Counted from the stretch's first letter, positions 1 through 9,405 are shown. The stretch is 23,844 nucleotides of DNA from Bacteriovoracaceae bacterium UBA2394 (GCA_002343335.1 DDSI01000056.1:1-23844); one strand, 5' to 3'. Translations and numbers: made by a program. The notes: generated from the letters alone by a model not told the origin.

Positions 1-2
1 AT

Positions 3-803
3 CAAAAAAATATTTTTTATACGATCATCGGAGATCTTTCGAAGGAAGAAACCCAAACCTTGTTGGAAACTTATTTTAGTCGCCTTCCTAAGGAAGGTCC
101 GCTTACACCGCCGGTCACGCAGCCTCTTTCCTTTCCATCAAATGGCGTGGTTTTTCATAAGTTTGATGCTCCAACGACATATTTCATGGCGCGATTTGCA
201 GCTCCCTCGATTCAAAACGAAGATTACCCACCTCTGTCGCTCGCACTTCAGATTTTGGACAATCGCCTCTTCGAGGAAGTGCGAACAAAGCGCGGCCTCA
301 CTTATGCCGTCTCCGCGAGTATGGGCTTTTCACGCGTGAATGCAGGCTTGCTCTACGTAACCTCCACCAAATTGAAGGAAGCGGTCGAGGTCATGATGAC
401 CGAGGTAAAGCGAATGCAAACTGAGGCGATCGAACCTGAAACGATTGAACTTCAAATTCGAAAGTTCACTTCCAATTGGTTGTTAGGTCGAGAAACTTCC
501 AGCTCTCAGACCAGAATTCTTTCAATGTATGAAATGATTGGCGGAGGTTGGGCCAATGCAAATTCTTTCATCGATCGCCTTTCGAAGGTCACACCCGCTG
601 ACATTCAACGGGTCTCCCAAAAATACCTGCAGAATTTTTTAATCGGTATGAGCGGACCGGAGATGATCGATCTCTCAGCCAGTTTTCCGGGCGCAAAATT
701 GATTGGTGAAAAGCAGGCAGGAAAAGCAAAGCCCACGTCGTCACGCGTGAAGAAGTCTAAGACTAAGGCTTCCTCAACGCCTAAAAAGAAAAAAGGGCTG
801 TAG
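3..803 (+). CDS. M16-family zinc peptidase (pitrilysin/MPP-like), C-terminal part
   Basis: The reading frame is open from the first bases, so this is the 3' part of a gene cut by the window edge; the apparent TTG start at 60 is internal. The first readable residues (NIFYTIIGDLSKEE) match the strand that precedes the 'GD' turn in the second half of M16 peptidases. The segment LFEEVRTKRGLTYAVSAS is the characteristic C-terminal M16 motif containing the Arg and Tyr that contact substrate. The zinc site (HxxEH) would lie upstream and cannot be seen, so I cannot say whether this is the active chain or an inactive partner. The last about 30 residues are an unusual Lys/Ser/Thr-rich basic tail ending KKKKGL. 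The gene ends inside a strong terminator hairpin. Family assignment is firm; exact substrate is unknown. Confidence 0.85.
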   Translation, partial: QKNIFYTIIGDLSKEETQTLLETYFSRLPKEGPLTPPVTQPLSFPSNGVVFHKFDAPTTYFMARFAAPSIQNEDYPPLSLALQILDNRLFEEVRTKRGLTYAVSASMGFSRVNAGLLYVTSTKLKEAVEVMMTEVKRMQTEAIEPETIELQIRKFTSNWLLGRETSSSQTRILSMYEMIGGGWANANSFIDRLSKVTPADIQRVSQKYLQNFLIGMSGPEMIDLSASFPGAKLIGEKQAGKAKPTSSRVKKSKTKASSTPKKKKGL

Positions 804-835
804 CTCCCCTGTCTACAGCCCTCTCCCTTTTTCGT
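794..835 (+). terminator. Intrinsic terminator of the M16 peptidase gene
   Basis: A perfect 10-bp inverted repeat, AGGGCTGTAG (794-803) and CTACAGCCCT (813-822), encloses a 9-nt loop and is followed by CTCCC and five T residues. An A-run precedes the stem. The left arm contains the TAG stop codon (801-803), so the hairpin can only form after the ribosome has left. Confidence 0.85.
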
Positions 836-1149
836 ATCTATTTCGATCCCGGCTCCCACAGGAGCCATTAGCCAACCCTCAAGGCTTATCGAAAACTTCC
901 TTCAGCACCCAAACTGAAGGTTCCCCTAATCCCTATATTCTTACCGGCCTCACACCCTAAATTCGCCGGCATCAGCTAAACCCTATGATTTGAATTTGCC
1001 CGCTCCATCATGTCGCGTCAATGTAAAAATTACATAGCCATCACTTTTATGTAATTTTTACATCCGAATCCTTTCTTAAGCGTAATCCACCCATAAAGGT
1101 CCATAAAACCCATGGTAAGCGGGTTTCATGAAAGTTAACTTAAGGATTC
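823..1149. other. Non-coding stretch with several hairpins between peptidase and tolC
   Basis: I find no convincing gene in these roughly 320 bases. Visible structure includes: a perfect hairpin GGCTCC-CACA-GGAGCC (851-866); CCTTCAG/CTGAAGG (899-905/914-920); CCGGC/GCCGG (944-948/965-969); a pair of inverted palindromes (1021-1063, listed separately); a tandem pair of CCATAAA motifs (1091-1107); and AAACCC/GGGTTT (1106-1111/1121-1126), a small hairpin just ahead of the tolC ribosome binding site. No confident -35/-10 pair was found. The region probably holds the tolC promoter and its control. Confidence 0.5.
1021..1063. promoter_or_regulatory. Pair of 15-bp inverted palindromes, candidate operator
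   Basis: ATGTAAAAATTACAT at 1021-1035 and its exact reverse complement ATGTAATTTTTACAT at 1049-1063, extended to 16 bp by the flanking A/T, are separated by 13 bp. Each copy is itself palindromic outside the central three bases (ATGTAA-N3-TTACAT), which is the form of a dimer-binding operator; centres are 28 bp apart. The pair lies about 87 bp upstream of the tolC start. It could equally form a single 16-bp RNA hairpin. Binding protein unknown; the TGT-N-ACA layout is seen in several regulator families, so I do not name one. Confidence 0.55.
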
Positions 1150-2550
1150 ATGTGGATTTCTTTGGCCCTCAGCTGTCTGGTTTTCACTCCTAAAATTGAC
1201 CTTCCTACCTATCTAAACGAGGTATCGACCTCACATAGGGCTTACCGAGCTGCCTCCGAAAAATTCGAGGGATATAAGGCGCAATCCAAAGAAAAAGCTC
1301 TTTTTTATTCCCCTCAATTTTTTTCGTCCTACAACTTCATCAACGACAAAAAGGAAACGGCAAGTCGGGCGCTTCAAGGCGATGAAACGACGATTCATTC
1401 TTGGACGGCTGGCGTGAGACAAACCATCTTCACGGGCACGCAGGCTAAACTTTATTACCAGTCCGAAAAATATGATGTGGAAGGGACGACCGCAACGCTC
1501 GTGCCTGAGCCGATGTACTACCAGAATCGTCCTGTCCTCGAAATCGTACAGCCCCTTTGGAAGAATTTTCTCGGCAGCGAAACCCAAGCCCTGGCCCAGA
1601 TTCTACAATCGCAAAGCCTGGCTCAAAGTTTTGCAGAAGCATTTCGAATGAAACAGATTTTGCTGGAAGCGGAATCAACATTTTATCGTCTCGCTCTTTT
1701 GCGCCGAAACATTTCGATTCGAAAAGAATCCATGACTCAGGCAGAAGAATTACGTCGATGGGCCAATCGACGCGGAAAGTTGGAACTTGCAGATCGCTCC
1801 GATACCTTACAAGCCAATGCAAATTATCAAAATCGACAGATCGAACTCGCACGAGCCCAACATGAAGAAAAGCAAGAGATTCGTAATTTCAATTCTCTTC
1901 GAGGAATAGCTTCTGATGAATTGGATGCCGAACTAGTGATGGTGCCATCCGGAGATTTACAAAAATTGGAGATCCCTTCTCGCGCTGCTCGTCGGGAAGA
2001 TGTCTTGGCGGCCGAACAAAAATTGAAAGCCGAGAGAGCTCAAGCCAATCTCGTGCTCGATAAATATCGACCCAACTTAGAACTGCGCGGATCTATCGCT
2101 GGCAATGGAAGAGATCCGAGCTTTGGATCAGCAACGTCCGACTCCTTTGGCTCAGATCATCCGACCTTTGCAATCGGCGTGAATTTAGAAGTCCCTCTTA
2201 ATTTATGGGCGGCACATGATGTGAAACGTGGTGTAGAGCGAGTCGCGAAAGCCGCCGAATGGGAACTGCAGCGGAAAATATTTGATGAAGATCGAATTTA
2301 CGAAGGCCTGTTAGAAAGATTTGAACATAGTAAGAGTCAAGCGAGGTTGGCCCTCGAACTCGAAAAAACTCAAAAGGAGAAAGTAGAAAATGAGCGCTCG
2401 CGTCTCCGGCGAGGTCGTTCTACCACGTTTCAAGTACTGACATTTGAACAAGACTACAACACTTCGCAGATGCTCCGCCTTCAAGCCGAAACGGAACTTT
2501 TAAATGTTTATGCTCAGCTGAAAACGTTTTCGGAACAGGTTTCAAACTAG
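1150..2550 (+). CDS. TolC-like outer membrane efflux protein
   Basis: 466 residues, the usual size for the outer membrane efflux protein (OEP) family, which forms trimeric channels through the outer membrane and periplasm for tripartite pumps or type I secretion. The sequence is dominated by long amphipathic helices, with two OEP-like halves: the first ends in an arginine/glutamine-rich helical segment (about 195-240) and the second begins near the NLEVPLNLW segment (about 345-355) and runs into the helix rich in Glu and Lys near 395-425. The N-terminus is a short hydrophobic stretch (WISLALSCLVF) acting as signal sequence; it has no classical Ala-X-Ala site. AAGGA at 1142-1146 supports ATG 1150. 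No adaptor (MFP) or inner membrane pump gene is next to it, so the partner is encoded elsewhere. Family call is good; the substrate is unknown. Confidence 0.8.
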   Translation: MWISLALSCLVFTPKIDLPTYLNEVSTSHRAYRAASEKFEGYKAQSKEKALFYSPQFFSSYNFINDKKETASRALQGDETTIHSWTAGVRQTIFTGTQAKLYYQSEKYDVEGTTATLVPEPMYYQNRPVLEIVQPLWKNFLGSETQALAQILQSQSLAQSFAEAFRMKQILLEAESTFYRLALLRRNISIRKESMTQAEELRRWANRRGKLELADRSDTLQANANYQNRQIELARAQHEEKQEIRNFNSLRGIASDELDAELVMVPSGDLQKLEIPSRAARREDVLAAEQKLKAERAQANLVLDKYRPNLELRGSIAGNGRDPSFGSATSDSFGSDHPTFAIGVNLEVPLNLWAAHDVKRGVERVAKAAEWELQRKIFDEDRIYEGLLERFEHSKSQARLALELEKTQKEKVENERSRLRRGRSTTFQVLTFEQDYNTSQMLRLQAETELLNVYAQLKTFSEQVSN

Positions 2551-2626
2551 GCTCTGTCCGGCGCAACTTCAGTTGATCGAGAGATTTGTTTTCTGCCGCG
2601 AAGGAGCATCGCAAGGATAGAGCCTA
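2548..2626. repeat. 12-bp terminal inverted repeat between convergent tolC and guaA
   Basis: TAGGCTCTGTCC (2548-2559, starting at the tolC stop codon) is complementary to GGATAGAGCCTA (2615-2626), with one G-T wobble. The 55-nt interior holds a second hairpin, CAACT-TC-AGTTG (2564-2575). The element fills the gap and ends 2 nt before the guaA stop codon. It may act as a bidirectional 3'-end structure, although there is no good T-run; a small repeat element is the alternative. Confidence 0.5.
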
Positions 2627-2628
2627 AC

Positions 2629-4155
2629 TTACTCCCACTCGATTGTGGCGGGAGGCTTTGAAGAAATATCATAGACCACGCGATTGATACCCTTCACTTC
2701 ATTGATAATGCGTTTCGATATCTGTTCCAGCACCTCGGAAGGCAGCGGAGCCACATGAGCTGTCATCCCATCGTCTGAATGCACGCATCTAACAGCGATC
2801 ACACTTTCATAGGTTCGCTGATCGCCCATCACTCCCACGGACTGAATGGGAAGAAACACACAAAAACTCTGCCAAAGCTTTTCGTACCATCCCGTCTCTC
2901 GAAGAACTTCCTGTAACCGCGCATCCGCCTCTCGGAGAATGCTCAAACGATCCTCGCGAACTTCTCCAATGACACGAACCGCGAGACCCGGTCCGGGGAA
3001 TGGATGACGCCAAACAAATTCATGCGGCAGTCCTAAGAATTCGCCCATTCTTCGCACTTCATCTTTAAAAAGATCTCGTAAGGGCTCTACCAATTTAAAG
3101 GGGAGCCTTTCCGGAAGTCCGCCTACGTTATGATGGCTTTTAATTTTAGCGGACGGACCCCCATGAAAGCTCGTGCTCTCAATGACATCGGGATACAGAG
3201 TGCCCTGAGCCAAAAATGCGATGTCCTTAAGCTTCTTGGCTTCGCGTTCAAATACTTCGATAAATAGTCGCCCAATAATCTTTCGCTTTTCCTCAGGATC
3301 AATCACGCCCTTCAATTCCCTTAAAAAATCCTCTCCGGCCTGTACCACGTGAATCGGAAAGCGAAACTTTTCACTAAAGAGCTCCGAGAGTTGGCGCATT
3401 TCATTCTTCCGAAGAAGGCCGGTGTCGACGCAAAAACAGTCGACTTGATCTGGAAATAATTTATGCAACATCACAGCCACAACCGCTGAGTCGACCCCTC
3501 CTGAGAGAGCGCACAAAATTCTTCCGCTCCCCACTTGATCTTTCAACTTCTGCGCCAGTTCTTCAAAAATATGAGATGGCTTCCAATCGAATCGAAATCG
3601 GCAAGCCACCAGAAATTTTCGCAGAATCTCTGTGCCACCTTCGGTGTGATTGACTTCAGGATGAAATTGTAAGCCGTAAAGCGGTCTCTCGCGATGTTCC
3701 ATGGCCGCGATGACCCCCTTCGTCGAATGCGCCACCGCTTTAAACATCGAAGGAAGTTGATCCGCGTGATCGCCGTGACTCATGAGCACGGTTTGAAGGG
3801 CTGACGTATCTAGAAGTCTACCACCATCAATTCGAATTTTTTCAACGCCGTACTCGCGAGCAAGCCCGCGCTCCACCACGCCTCCAAAACTCTTCACCAT
3901 CCACTGCATTCCGTAGCAAATTCCTAGAACGGGAATGCGAATATCTTCCAACGTGAAAGTGAGCTTGGGTGCGTTCGCGTCGGTCACACTGGAAGGGCCG
4001 CCAGATAAAATGAGGCCGAGAGGTTTTTTGCTTTCCAATTCATCCAACGTGATCGTGGGAGGAACAACTTCCGACCGAACGCCGAGTTCTCTCAATTTTC
4101 TCGCAATGAGTTGGGTGTATTGGCTTCCGAAATCAACGATCAGACAGTTTTCCAT
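2629..4155 (-). CDS. guaA: GMP synthase (glutamine-hydrolysing)
   Basis: Converts XMP to GMP using glutamine and ATP, the last step of guanine nucleotide synthesis; cytosolic homodimer. All parts are present in a full-length 508-residue protein. The N-terminal class I glutamine amidotransferase carries the nucleophile in GICYG (Cys80) and the FHPE motif (His165, Glu167). The ATP pyrophosphatase domain has its P-loop SGGVDS at about 218-223. The C-terminal dimerisation domain ends in the canonical VVYDISSKPPATIEWE. GGGAG lies just before the ATG. It follows guaB on the minus strand with a gap of 13 nt, so the two form the usual guaBA operon. It is convergent with tolC. Confidence 0.98.
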   Translation of the reverse strand: MENCLIVDFGSQYTQLIARKLRELGVRSEVVPPTITLDELESKKPLGLILSGGPSSVTDANAPKLTFTLEDIRIPVLGICYGMQWMVKSFGGVVERGLAREYGVEKIRIDGGRLLDTSALQTVLMSHGDHADQLPSMFKAVAHSTKGVIAAMEHRERPLYGLQFHPEVNHTEGGTEILRKFLVACRFRFDWKPSHIFEELAQKLKDQVGSGRILCALSGGVDSAVVAVMLHKLFPDQVDCFCVDTGLLRKNEMRQLSELFSEKFRFPIHVVQAGEDFLRELKGVIDPEEKRKIIGRLFIEVFEREAKKLKDIAFLAQGTLYPDVIESTSFHGGPSAKIKSHHNVGGLPERLPFKLVEPLRDLFKDEVRRMGEFLGLPHEFVWRHPFPGPGLAVRVIGEVREDRLSILREADARLQEVLRETGWYEKLWQSFCVFLPIQSVGVMGDQRTYESVIAVRCVHSDDGMTAHVAPLPSEVLEQISKRIINEVKGINRVVYDISSKPPATIEWE

Positions 4156-4168
4156 GGTCTCCCGCTGT

Positions 4169-5677
<1,509 letters not shown>

Positions 5678-5754
5678 CTATAAGCTAGTTTTTCCAGCCC
5701 GTCTGTCAGAAAAAGCTTCAATTGGCGGGAAGGCTGGCATACCCTTAAATCTGA

Positions 5755-6633
5755 ATGCATGGGATGTGGGCGATTCTAGGGGGGTTAATCGCCGCCGCCG
5801 GAAAAGCGGCTGAAAAGGCTGCGAATAAGGCTGCTGCCGAAGTTGCTAAATCTCCACCCGTTTTAGATTTTGAGCAGGTTCAAAAATGGCTCACGGCCTC
5901 TGCCTGGGCGCTGATTGCTTTAAATCTTTTTGCAGTCAGTCTGTTTCTCATCAGTTTCTTCGCGCCTCAGATAAAACGCTTTCGCGCCCATTTAAAAAAT
6001 GTGCGGGAACTCAAGAAAGCGAAACTTGCGGAAGCCGCAGCCGAGGAACTCGCCACGGAACCGGAACCAAAGACTAAGCCTGCTGAGGCGACTGCTCCCA
6101 GTGCCGAGCCGGCGACACCCACATCAGAAACGGTGGTCACGGAAGCTCCGACCGATGCACCTTCAACATCTGCTGTAACCGAGACTGCACCCTTGCCTGA
6201 GCCTTCCCCTCCAGAGCCGCTTCCGCCGCCTACGCCCTCCGAGGCTTTCGAGCAAAATACGGAAGTTATTCCTCCGGAAGAAATTCCCCAACCCGAAATC
6301 GCAGCCGCGGCATCCGACGTGGAGATTTCCGATGCCGACTTCGCAAAGCCGGCAGAGCCGGAGGTTTCGCCTCCACCACCCGCTGAAGCTCCTCCCCCGG
6401 CCAATTCTCCGGGATTGTCAGCCGATACGGTTTCTGTTCAGAATGACTCCTCGATGAATAATCCTCCGGCTCCCAAGCCCTTTCAGACCGATATCACGGA
6501 GATTCTGAGCGCTCCGATCGATGCCACGGAGGAGATTCCAATTTTTGACACTTCGGAAATGGATGATGCCTTCGGCGGATCAAAGCGATCCCGTAAACCC
6601 TCCCGACGAAATCCCGGGGAGAAAGCGAAATGA
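5755..6633 (+). CDS. Proline/alanine-rich membrane-anchored protein of unknown function
   Basis: 292 residues, not recognised. After a short hydrophobic start and an Ala/Lys-rich segment (about 15-32) there is one clear transmembrane helix (about 47-70: WALIALNLFAVSLFLISFF). It is followed by a basic charged helix (about 75-95) and then a long disordered region rich in Pro, Ala, Glu and Thr (about 105-225). A more acidic patch near 240-275 (TDITEILSAP, EIPIFDTSEMDDAF) precedes a basic end (SKRSRKPSRR). Acidic hydrophobic peptides after a proline-rich linker often serve as docking motifs; this is inference. The stop codon overlaps the holA start by four bases (ATGA), so the two are translationally coupled. 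No good ribosome binding site is seen before ATG 5755 and ATG 5764 is an alternative. Confidence 0.7.
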   Translation: MHGMWAILGGLIAAAGKAAEKAANKAAAEVAKSPPVLDFEQVQKWLTASAWALIALNLFAVSLFLISFFAPQIKRFRAHLKNVRELKKAKLAEAAAEELATEPEPKTKPAEATAPSAEPATPTSETVVTEAPTDAPSTSAVTETAPLPEPSPPEPLPPPTPSEAFEQNTEVIPPEEIPQPEIAAAASDVEISDADFAKPAEPEVSPPPPAEAPPPANSPGLSADTVSVQNDSSMNNPPAPKPFQTDITEILSAPIDATEEIPIFDTSEMDDAFGGSKRSRKPSRRNPGEKAK

Positions 6634-7490
6634 AGACTTTTTGCTTTTGGGTTCAGGCAAGTGCGGCCGACGCCTTTAACGACTGGTGGCCGAAATTTTT
6701 AGAAGCCCACAAATGGCCGACCGATCTAGTCGTCGAACGCTGGGGTGGGCAAACTCAAGATTTCCGCTGGACCCAAGTGTTCGACTCTCTGAGCACCTTT
6801 TCCCTATTTAAGCAGACAAAGGTCATCCTGATTTCAGACGCAGATAAAGCAATTAAGCAACATCCCTCCCTTTCCGATCTTCAGACGCGCCTCACGCGGG
6901 GTCCTCATCGAGTTGTCTTATTGAGCGAAGCGAGTTTGCCCGCGAAGTTTTCAGTCCCCAGCTGGGAATACGTTTCGGCAGAGTCGCAAGGCCAAAGCCA
7001 GGATGACAAAGCGGGGTTTCGCTGGATCGATGCTATTCACCGAAACGAACTCACCGTTGCCATGAGCGAGCTCGACCTGGCGATTCGATCGCACTCGCAT
7101 CCCTTTGCCTTACTTCAACTTCTTAACCGCGATATTCGATTGGGCCGCTTAATTCACTACGCTTTTGAAAGTCGATTTCGAGAAGATGAAATCGCAAGTC
7201 GACTTCGCCTCCCGAGTTTTGCCGTCCGTAAATGGTTGCAGCGAGGCCGACTTAAAAAGGCGCAGTGGTCTCACATTTTTGATCGAATGTTTGAAGCCGA
7301 TTTGGAAATGAAAAGTGGCGCCGATCCTGTTTGGGCACTACGACGTGTCACTTTAGATCTCGTGAAATTAATTCACACCCAACAGAAGATTTCTCGAACG
7401 AAGTTAGAAACCGTGAAATCAGCGAGTTCGGAGCTTACGCTTTGGTCTTCAAAGCCACAGCTTTGGCAAGTCTTGCCATCTTTCGCTTAA
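6630..7490 (+). CDS. holA: DNA polymerase III delta subunit (clamp loader)
   Basis: Delta opens the beta sliding clamp within the clamp-loader complex during DNA replication. At 286 residues this protein is shorter than the E. coli subunit (about 340), mainly in the N-terminal half. The recognisable part is the C-terminal helical collar domain: HPFALLQLLNRDIRLGRLI (about 156-174), then the helix pair with LRLPSFAVRKWLQRGR, then FEADLEMKSGADPVWALRRV, the signature of the delta family. The N-terminal AAA+-like domain is divergent (VILISDADKAI corresponds to the strand after the first helices). The last 56 bp overlap the 3' end of rpsT on the other strand. Holding holA next to rpsT is common in proteobacteria and supports the call. 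Confidence 0.82.
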   Translation: MKTFCFWVQASAADAFNDWWPKFLEAHKWPTDLVVERWGGQTQDFRWTQVFDSLSTFSLFKQTKVILISDADKAIKQHPSLSDLQTRLTRGPHRVVLLSEASLPAKFSVPSWEYVSAESQGQSQDDKAGFRWIDAIHRNELTVAMSELDLAIRSHSHPFALLQLLNRDIRLGRLIHYAFESRFREDEIASRLRLPSFAVRKWLQRGRLKKAQWSHIFDRMFEADLEMKSGADPVWALRRVTLDLVKLIHTQQKISRTKLETVKSASSELTLWSSKPQLWQVLPSFA

Positions 7491-7692
7491 TTGCATTCTT
7501 CGAAACAACGCCCCGTGATTTTTGAATGACGCTGAATGCTCTTCGTAGGGCTGCTTCAGCCTTGGCGGGGTCCGATAATGAAGCACGAACTTCACGTTCA
7601 GCAGTACGAACCGAGGATTTGATTGCAGAATTGCGGGCAGTCCTTTTAGGAGCCTGTCGCGCTCGTTTTTCCGAAGAAATATGATTTGCCAT
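7435..7692 (-). CDS. rpsT: 30S ribosomal protein S20
   Basis: 85 residues, normal length for S20, which binds 16S rRNA during early small-subunit assembly. The N-terminal MANHISSEKRARQAPKR and the internal SVIQKSRGVVSKNAIKRKMARL are classical S20 sequences; overall it is very rich in Lys, Arg and Ala. A strong ribosome binding site, AAGGTGGGA, lies just before the ATG on the minus strand. The 3' end lies within the last codons of holA (56-bp convergent overlap), so neither gene has a separate terminator here. It is divergent from murJ. Confidence 0.97.
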   Translation of the reverse strand: MANHISSEKRARQAPKRTARNSAIKSSVRTAEREVRASLSDPAKAEAALRRAFSVIQKSRGVVSKNAIKRKMARLAKAVALKTKA

Positions 7693-7773
7693 GGTCCCAC
7701 CTTATTAATGGCGCGCCTCTGGTGTTGTCAATAGACCTCGCCGTGAAGACAACGTTACACTTGTATCTCCACG
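7693..7773. promoter_or_regulatory. Divergent rpsT/murJ control region
   Basis: An 81-bp gap. On the minus strand a perfect TTGACA (7731-7726) is followed 16 bases later by ATTAAT, a poor -10, which would leave a leader of only a few bases and overlap the rpsT Shine-Dalgarno site; so the assignment is uncertain. GTTGTC (7724-7729) and GACAAC (7748-7753) form a 6-bp inverted repeat with an 18-bp spacer that could be an operator. No good murJ ribosome binding site is seen. Confidence 0.3.
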
Positions 7774-9405
7774 ATGAGCGATTCCTCCGAGAGTCCAACC
7801 TCTGAAGCTCGAGAGATCGGAAGGGCCTCCGGTATTCTAGCTTCCTTTACACTGCTTTCTCGCCTCCTAGGTTTGGTGCGTAACCTCGTTCTCAGTCATT
7901 TCTTTGGAGCCAGCTTTGTGGCGGATGCCTTCGTAGCCGCCTTTACCATTCCGAATGCACTTAGACGGCTTCTAGGAGAAGGGGCTCTTACCCCGGCCAT
8001 CGTTTCACTTCTGACCCGGGCCCTCAAAGAAAGTAAAGGCACGGGGACCGCGGCTCTCGCAGAGTGGCAGAAGTTCATTTCGAATACTTTCGTTTGGCTC
8101 ACGCTTGCACTGCTTGCGATCACGGGAGTTGCGGTCATCATTGCCCCTGCTCTCGTTCGTCTTTACGTCCCAGAATTCGTTGAGGTCCCTGGCAAGTTTG
8201 AACTCACGGTGAGTCTTACGCGATTTCTATTCCCCTTTATCATCTTTATAGGATGGTTCGCCTTCTTCATGGGCGTTCTAAACTCCTTCCGATCCTATGC
8301 GATTTCGGCAGCTGGTCCTGCAGTACTCAATTTGATCGTCATCTGTGGCGTTCCTCCCCTTCTAATCTGGAAGGATTTTGATCCCATCCAAGGGATTTTC
8401 GTCTTTGGCGGGGCATTTTTGGTGGGAGGCTTATTCCAAGCCATCGTGCAACTGCCAGACCTTAAAAGATTTAAGGCTCTTCCTCGCCTCTATTTCCGCT
8501 GGAAAGATCCTCGCGTGACGGAGCTCCTCCTCATGCTCGGACCTTCCGTCTTTAGTATGGGAGTTTACCAGCTGAACATCATTGTGAACCGAGTCTTTGC
8601 CAGTGGCATTGACGGCGCTGTCTCACACCTCTTTTACGCGGATCTTTTACTTGAGCTCCCCGTCTCCATTATCGCGACCTCGGTCGGAACTGCCGCCGTC
8701 ACTAGTTTTAGTCGGCTCACCGCGGATCAAAATAAAGAAGGTCTATCACGCACTTTTGGAATTTCGATGATTCTCATTTGGGCCCTCGCTCTGCCCGCCA
8801 TGGGCGGCCTCATCGCCTTAGCTCTGCCGATTGTCTCCACACTCTATTTCTCCGGCAAGTTTCAATGGGCCGATGTGCTCATCACGAGCGACTCCGTCAT
8901 GACTTACGCACTCGGTCTTCCTTTTTTCGCAACCCTCAGAATTATACTGCCGCTCTTTTTTGCGGAGAAAGACACGCGCACTCCTGCGCTCGTGGGAATT
9001 GGGGCGCTTTGTGTGAACTTCATCGCCGCGTGGACATTTTCCAAGTGGCTGAGCACGCCCGGTATTGCATTAGCCACGAGTGTCTCATCTGCATTCCACG
9101 TTTCTATTCTTGTGCTCATTATTTTTAAGCGACACCGAGATTTTCCTTGGAGAAGCTTGGGTTCCGCTTTTTTGAAAATGACGTTCGCGGCGATTGTCAT
9201 GGCGGCAGCACTCTTTTTTCTGCTTTCAAAAATGTCAAAGCTGGAGGTTTGGACACATCATGGAATTTCCACCGAGAAAATTATCATCCTCGCATTTCTC
9301 GTCGGTGCGGGCATCTTCGTCTATTTTGGGGTGACTTATTTAATTCGCGTGCCGCACCTCAATGATTGGATGAAGCGACTCTTTACTCGATTGCGATCGC
9401 GCTAG
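7774..9405 (+). CDS. murJ: Lipid II flippase MurJ
   Basis: Moves lipid II across the inner membrane for peptidoglycan synthesis; MOP-superfamily transporter with about 14 transmembrane helices, which fits this 543-residue, strongly hydrophobic protein. The N-terminal family signature is clear: LSRLLGLVRN (Arg30, Arg36), FGASFVADAF (Asp51) and IPNALRRLLGEGA (Arg64/Arg65), equivalent to Arg18, Arg24, Asp39 and Arg52/53 of E. coli MurJ. Two differences: the residue after the second Arg is Asn37 instead of the common Asp/Glu, and in the helix-8 motif usually written YADR the Arg is replaced by Leu291 (FYADLLLELP). The 3' end overlaps by 23 bp the end of the minus-strand gene at 9383. The start ATG 7774 gives a 15-residue polar leader. 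Confidence 0.93.
   Translation: MSDSSESPTSEAREIGRASGILASFTLLSRLLGLVRNLVLSHFFGASFVADAFVAAFTIPNALRRLLGEGALTPAIVSLLTRALKESKGTGTAALAEWQKFISNTFVWLTLALLAITGVAVIIAPALVRLYVPEFVEVPGKFELTVSLTRFLFPFIIFIGWFAFFMGVLNSFRSYAISAAGPAVLNLIVICGVPPLLIWKDFDPIQGIFVFGGAFLVGGLFQAIVQLPDLKRFKALPRLYFRWKDPRVTELLLMLGPSVFSMGVYQLNIIVNRVFASGIDGAVSHLFYADLLLELPVSIIATSVGTAAVTSFSRLTADQNKEGLSRTFGISMILIWALALPAMGGLIALALPIVSTLYFSGKFQWADVLITSDSVMTYALGLPFFATLRIILPLFFAEKDTRTPALVGIGALCVNFIAAWTFSKWLSTPGIALATSVSSAFHVSILVLIIFKRHRDFPWRSLGSAFLKMTFAAIVMAAALFFLLSKMSKLEVWTHHGISTEKIIILAFLVGAGIFVYFGVTYLIRVPHLNDWMKRLFTRLRSR

Noticed and set aside
60..803. Complete gene starting at TTG 60
   Set aside because: The frame stays open to the window edge and the residues before 60 fit the M16 fold, so the gene is truncated by the window.
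804..1149. tRNA gene in the non-coding stretch
   Set aside because: The hairpins do not assemble into a cloverleaf and the T-loop GTTCRA sequence is absent.
1445..1852. 135-residue minus-strand ORF within tolC
   Set aside because: Shadow of the TolC coding frame; no start signal and no protein-like pattern.
5967..6404. Gly/Ser-rich 145-residue ORF on the minus strand
   Set aside because: It is the mirror of the Pro/Ala/Glu-rich coding region on the plus strand; low-complexity composition explains the open frame.
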